From Gemmatimonadetes bacterium 13_1_20CM_4_69_16 (GTDB taxonomy: Bacteria; Gemmatimonadota; Gemmatimonadetes; Gemmatimonadales; GWC2-71-9), in NCBI GenBank assembly GCA_001919865.1, contig MNIR01000011.1:1-40809 (forward strand): 40,809 nt of DNA. The letters are read 5' to 3'. Positions 39,057 through 40,809 of the stretch are shown piece after piece. A model generated the notes under the pieces. The model was not told where the DNA came from. It did no database searches and saw nothing but the letters and a program-made list of their open reading frames with translations. Position numbers and translations under genes: made by a program. Positions within the stretch are counted from its first letter, which is position 1. Each line of letters opens with the position of its first letter.

Positions 39057-40809
39057 ATGCCAGCAAAACGGAAGCCCGGGCCCGATCCGCTAGGTACGTA
39101 CCGCGCCAAACGGTCCCTGGACCGCACGCCCGAGCCCGGCGCCCGTCCGGCGACCCCCGGGGCATCGGCGGGCGGGCTCTTCGTGGTCCATATGCATGCC
39201 GCCCGGCGGCTCCACTGGGACCTGCGCCTCGAGATGGATGGCGTGCTCAGGTCCTGGGCCGTCCCGAAGGGTCCCTCGCCCAACCGCGCCGACAAGCGAC
39301 TCGCTGTCCACGTAGAGGACCACCCGCTCGAGTACGGCGAGTTCGAGGGAATCATCCCCGAAGGCAACTACGGCGCCGGCGGGGTGATCGTATGGGACCG
39401 CGGGCGCTGGGTGCCGCTCGAGGATCCCGAGGAGGGGATGAAGAAGGGCAAGCTGCTGTTCGAGCTGCATGGCTACAAGCTCAAGGGCAAATGGACGCTC
39501 GTGAAGTTGAAGAAAGGTGAAAAAGAGTGGCTGCTGATCAAGGAGAAAGACGGCTACGCCGCGGCCGACGGTGCCCTGCCGCCCGAGTCGGTGCTGTCCG
39601 GGCTCACGGTCGAGGAGCTGAAGGCGGGGAAGGACCGGGCGGCGCCGGTGGTGAAGGAGCTCGCGCGTCGCAAGGCCCCGCGCCGCGCCGTCGCGGTCGG
39701 GGAAGCGGAGCCGATGCTCGCCGAGACGCGCGAGCAGCCGTTCTCGAAGCCCGGATGGCTGTTCGAGCTCAAGCTCGACGGGTACCGCGTCCGCGCCGCG
39801 CACGAGGGAGGAGAGGCACGGCTCGTCACCCGCAACGGGCACGACATTGCGCCCGCGTTCCCCGAGATTTCGCGGGCCCTCACGGCGCTGCCGTACGAGG
39901 GGTTCAGCTTCGACGGCGAGCTCGTCGTGCCGGATGAGGCTGGCCGGCCCAGCTTCCAGCGACTCCAGAACCGCGCCAAGGTGTCGCGGGCGCTGGAGGT
40001 GAGACGCGCCGCGGTCGAGACCCCGGCGGTGCTGTACGTGTTCGATTTGCTCGCCTTCGACGGGTACGACGTCCGGCCCCTGCCGCTCGAGCGGCGTAAG
40101 GCGCTGCTCGAGCAGATCGTGCCCCGCGTGGGGCCGATTAAGTATCTCTCGCACTTCGAGAAGGACGGCGAAGCCCTGTACGAGCAGGTCGTGAAAATGG
40201 GGCTCGAGGGGATCGTGGCGAAGAAGGCGGACTCACCGTACCGCGCCGGCCGCTCGCCCAACTGGCTCAAGATCCGCGCCGACCGAGCCGACGACTTCGT
40301 CGTCGTGGGCTTCACCCGGCCCAAAGGCTCACGCTCCGGCTTCGGCGCGCTCGACTTGGGCGCGTACGAGAACGGGAAGCTGGTGTACGCCGGGCGTGTC
40401 GGCAGCGGGTTCACCGCCGCGCAGCTCAAGGAGGTGAGCGCCGCGCTCGAGCGCGGCGTTCGCCCGACGCCGGCCTTCACCGGGCCCGTCCCCCAGGACC
40501 CCGGGCATACCTGGGTCGAGCCGACGCTCGTCGTGGAGGTGCGATACAAGGAATGGACCGACGAGGGACTCCTCAGGCAGCCGGTGTTCGTGAGATTCCG
40601 GGATGACAAGCCAGTCACGGAGATCGCGAAAAAGGGAGAAGGGAGAGGGGAGAGGGACGTTGAGGTGCCACCGGAGAGTCCTTCTCCCATCTCCCCTCTC
40701 CCAAGAGAGGTCAAGTTCTCCAACCTCGACAAGGTCTTCTGGCCCGACGAGGGCTACACCAAGGGCGACTTGATCGACTACTACCGGGCCGTATCCCCGT
40801 GGATGCTGC
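39057..40809 (+). CDS. ligD: ATP-dependent DNA ligase D (3' truncated by window edge)
   Basis: 584 codons visible from ATG 39057, the first start in frame after a stop at 39042-39044. Domain order: 3'-phosphoesterase domain (about 12-155; HMHAARRLHWDLRLEMDG, HPLEYGEFEGIIPEGNYGAG), ligase domain with the nucleotidyl Lys in WLFELKLDGYRV, FDGELVVPDEAG, KMGLEGIVAKK and NWLKIR, OB-fold, then the start of the primase/polymerase domain (VKFSNLDKVFWPDEGYTKG). This is the PE-LIG-POL order of Pseudomonas LigD. With Ku it seals double-strand breaks. The linker between the ligase and polymerase domains is encoded by heptamer-like repeats (40634-40702). No ribosome site is next to this ATG; a GGAGG at 39029-39033 suits a different frame. 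Confidence 0.93.
   Translation, partial: MPAKRKPGPDPLGTYRAKRSLDRTPEPGARPATPGASAGGLFVVHMHAARRLHWDLRLEMDGVLRSWAVPKGPSPNRADKRLAVHVEDHPLEYGEFEGIIPEGNYGAGGVIVWDRGRWVPLEDPEEGMKKGKLLFELHGYKLKGKWTLVKLKKGEKEWLLIKEKDGYAAADGALPPESVLSGLTVEELKAGKDRAAPVVKELARRKAPRRAVAVGEAEPMLAETREQPFSKPGWLFELKLDGYRVRAAHEGGEARLVTRNGHDIAPAFPEISRALTALPYEGFSFDGELVVPDEAGRPSFQRLQNRAKVSRALEVRRAAVETPAVLYVFDLLAFDGYDVRPLPLERRKALLEQIVPRVGPIKYLSHFEKDGEALYEQVVKMGLEGIVAKKADSPYRAGRSPNWLKIRADRADDFVVVGFTRPKGSRSGFGALDLGAYENGKLVYAGRVGSGFTAAQLKEVSAALERGVRPTPAFTGPVPQDPGHTWVEPTLVVEVRYKEWTDEGLLRQPVFVRFRDDKPVTEIAKKGEGRGERDVEVPPESPSPISPLPREVKFSNLDKVFWPDEGYTKGDLIDYYRAVSPWML
40634..40702 (+). repeat. Heptamer-type inverted repeat inside ligD
   Basis: GGGAGAA, GGGAGAG, GGGAGAG (40634-40654) and, in opposite sense, TTCTCCC, ATCTCCC, CTCTCCC (40682-40702). 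GGGAGAGGGGAGA (40641-40653) is perfectly complementary to 40690-40702. The stretch stays in frame and encodes a charged Gly/Arg/Pro/Ser linker. Confidence 0.75.

Noticed and set aside
39038-39520. Plus frame starting at ATG 39038 behind a GGAGG site
   Set aside because: The protein is Arg/Gly-rich without motifs and runs out of phase over the LigD phosphoesterase domain. The ribosome site is real-looking, but the LigD frame has a stop at 39042-39044 and must start at 39057.
39090-40154. Minus-strand frame opposite ligD
   Set aside because: Shadow; LigD motifs are intact on the plus strand.

Overview
The window is a GC-rich chromosomal segment with long, tightly packed genes and short spacers. 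The gene mix suggests a soil-type Gemmatimonadota, or less likely an Acidobacteriota: large FtsX/MacB-type permeases in tandem with an NtrC-like regulator and NtrY-like kinase, a TonB receptor with a carboxypeptidase-regulatory-like domain, a Ku/LigD pair, a MerR-TPR fusion, and an EF-P with an Asn-tipped loop. The placement is inference only; there is no rRNA gene. No tRNA gene, IS element, CRISPR array or phage gene was recognised.

Layout. 1-10436: two large ABC permeases (the first cut by the window edge), a four-helix-bundle gene on the other strand framed by heptamer repeats, a third permease broken by a deletion and frameshift, then a sigma54-type response regulator and its kinase. 10450-13462: fatty acid desaturase, an Arg-rich small protein, and a DUF2779-type predicted Fe-S nuclease/exonuclease. 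13494-13578: a compact array of hairpins. 13617-16299: atypical epimerase-like protein, NarL-type regulator, and a degenerate receiver/GGDEF protein. 16365-20469 (minus strand): SBP56-type methanethiol oxidase, proline dehydrogenase, a second Arg-rich protein, and a coiled-coil lipoprotein. 20630-28448: lipase maturation factor, FAH-family hydrolase, EF-P, aminotransferase, SAM-II riboswitch with a threonine-synthase-like gene and a sulfur-carrier gene, 6-phosphogluconate-dehydrogenase-like reductase, and quinone oxidoreductase. 28470-33009: HAD hydrolase, membrane/helix-hairpin-helix protein, TonB receptor, and a small acidic protein. 33231-36817: a translationally coupled operon of RuBisCO-like protein, cupin, aldehyde dehydrogenase and DUF72. 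36837-40809: a mini membrane protein, MerR-TPR protein, Ku, and divergent LigD (cut by the window edge).

The most interesting theme is sulfur. A clear SAM-II riboswitch with an intrinsic terminator precedes a threonine-synthase homologue and a MoaD-like sulfur carrier ending in GG. This fits a sulfur-carrier route to homocysteine better than threonine synthesis. About 7 kb further on, an RLP-cupin pair resembles the methylthioadenosine-isoprenoid shunt, which releases methanethiol. A methanethiol oxidase lies elsewhere in the window. Together they could form a methionine/methylthio salvage network; that link is inference.

A second theme is sequence architecture. Heptanucleotide G4/C4-type repeats recur between genes on both strands, contribute stop codons and C-terminal codons, and appear in a related form inside the LigD interdomain linker.
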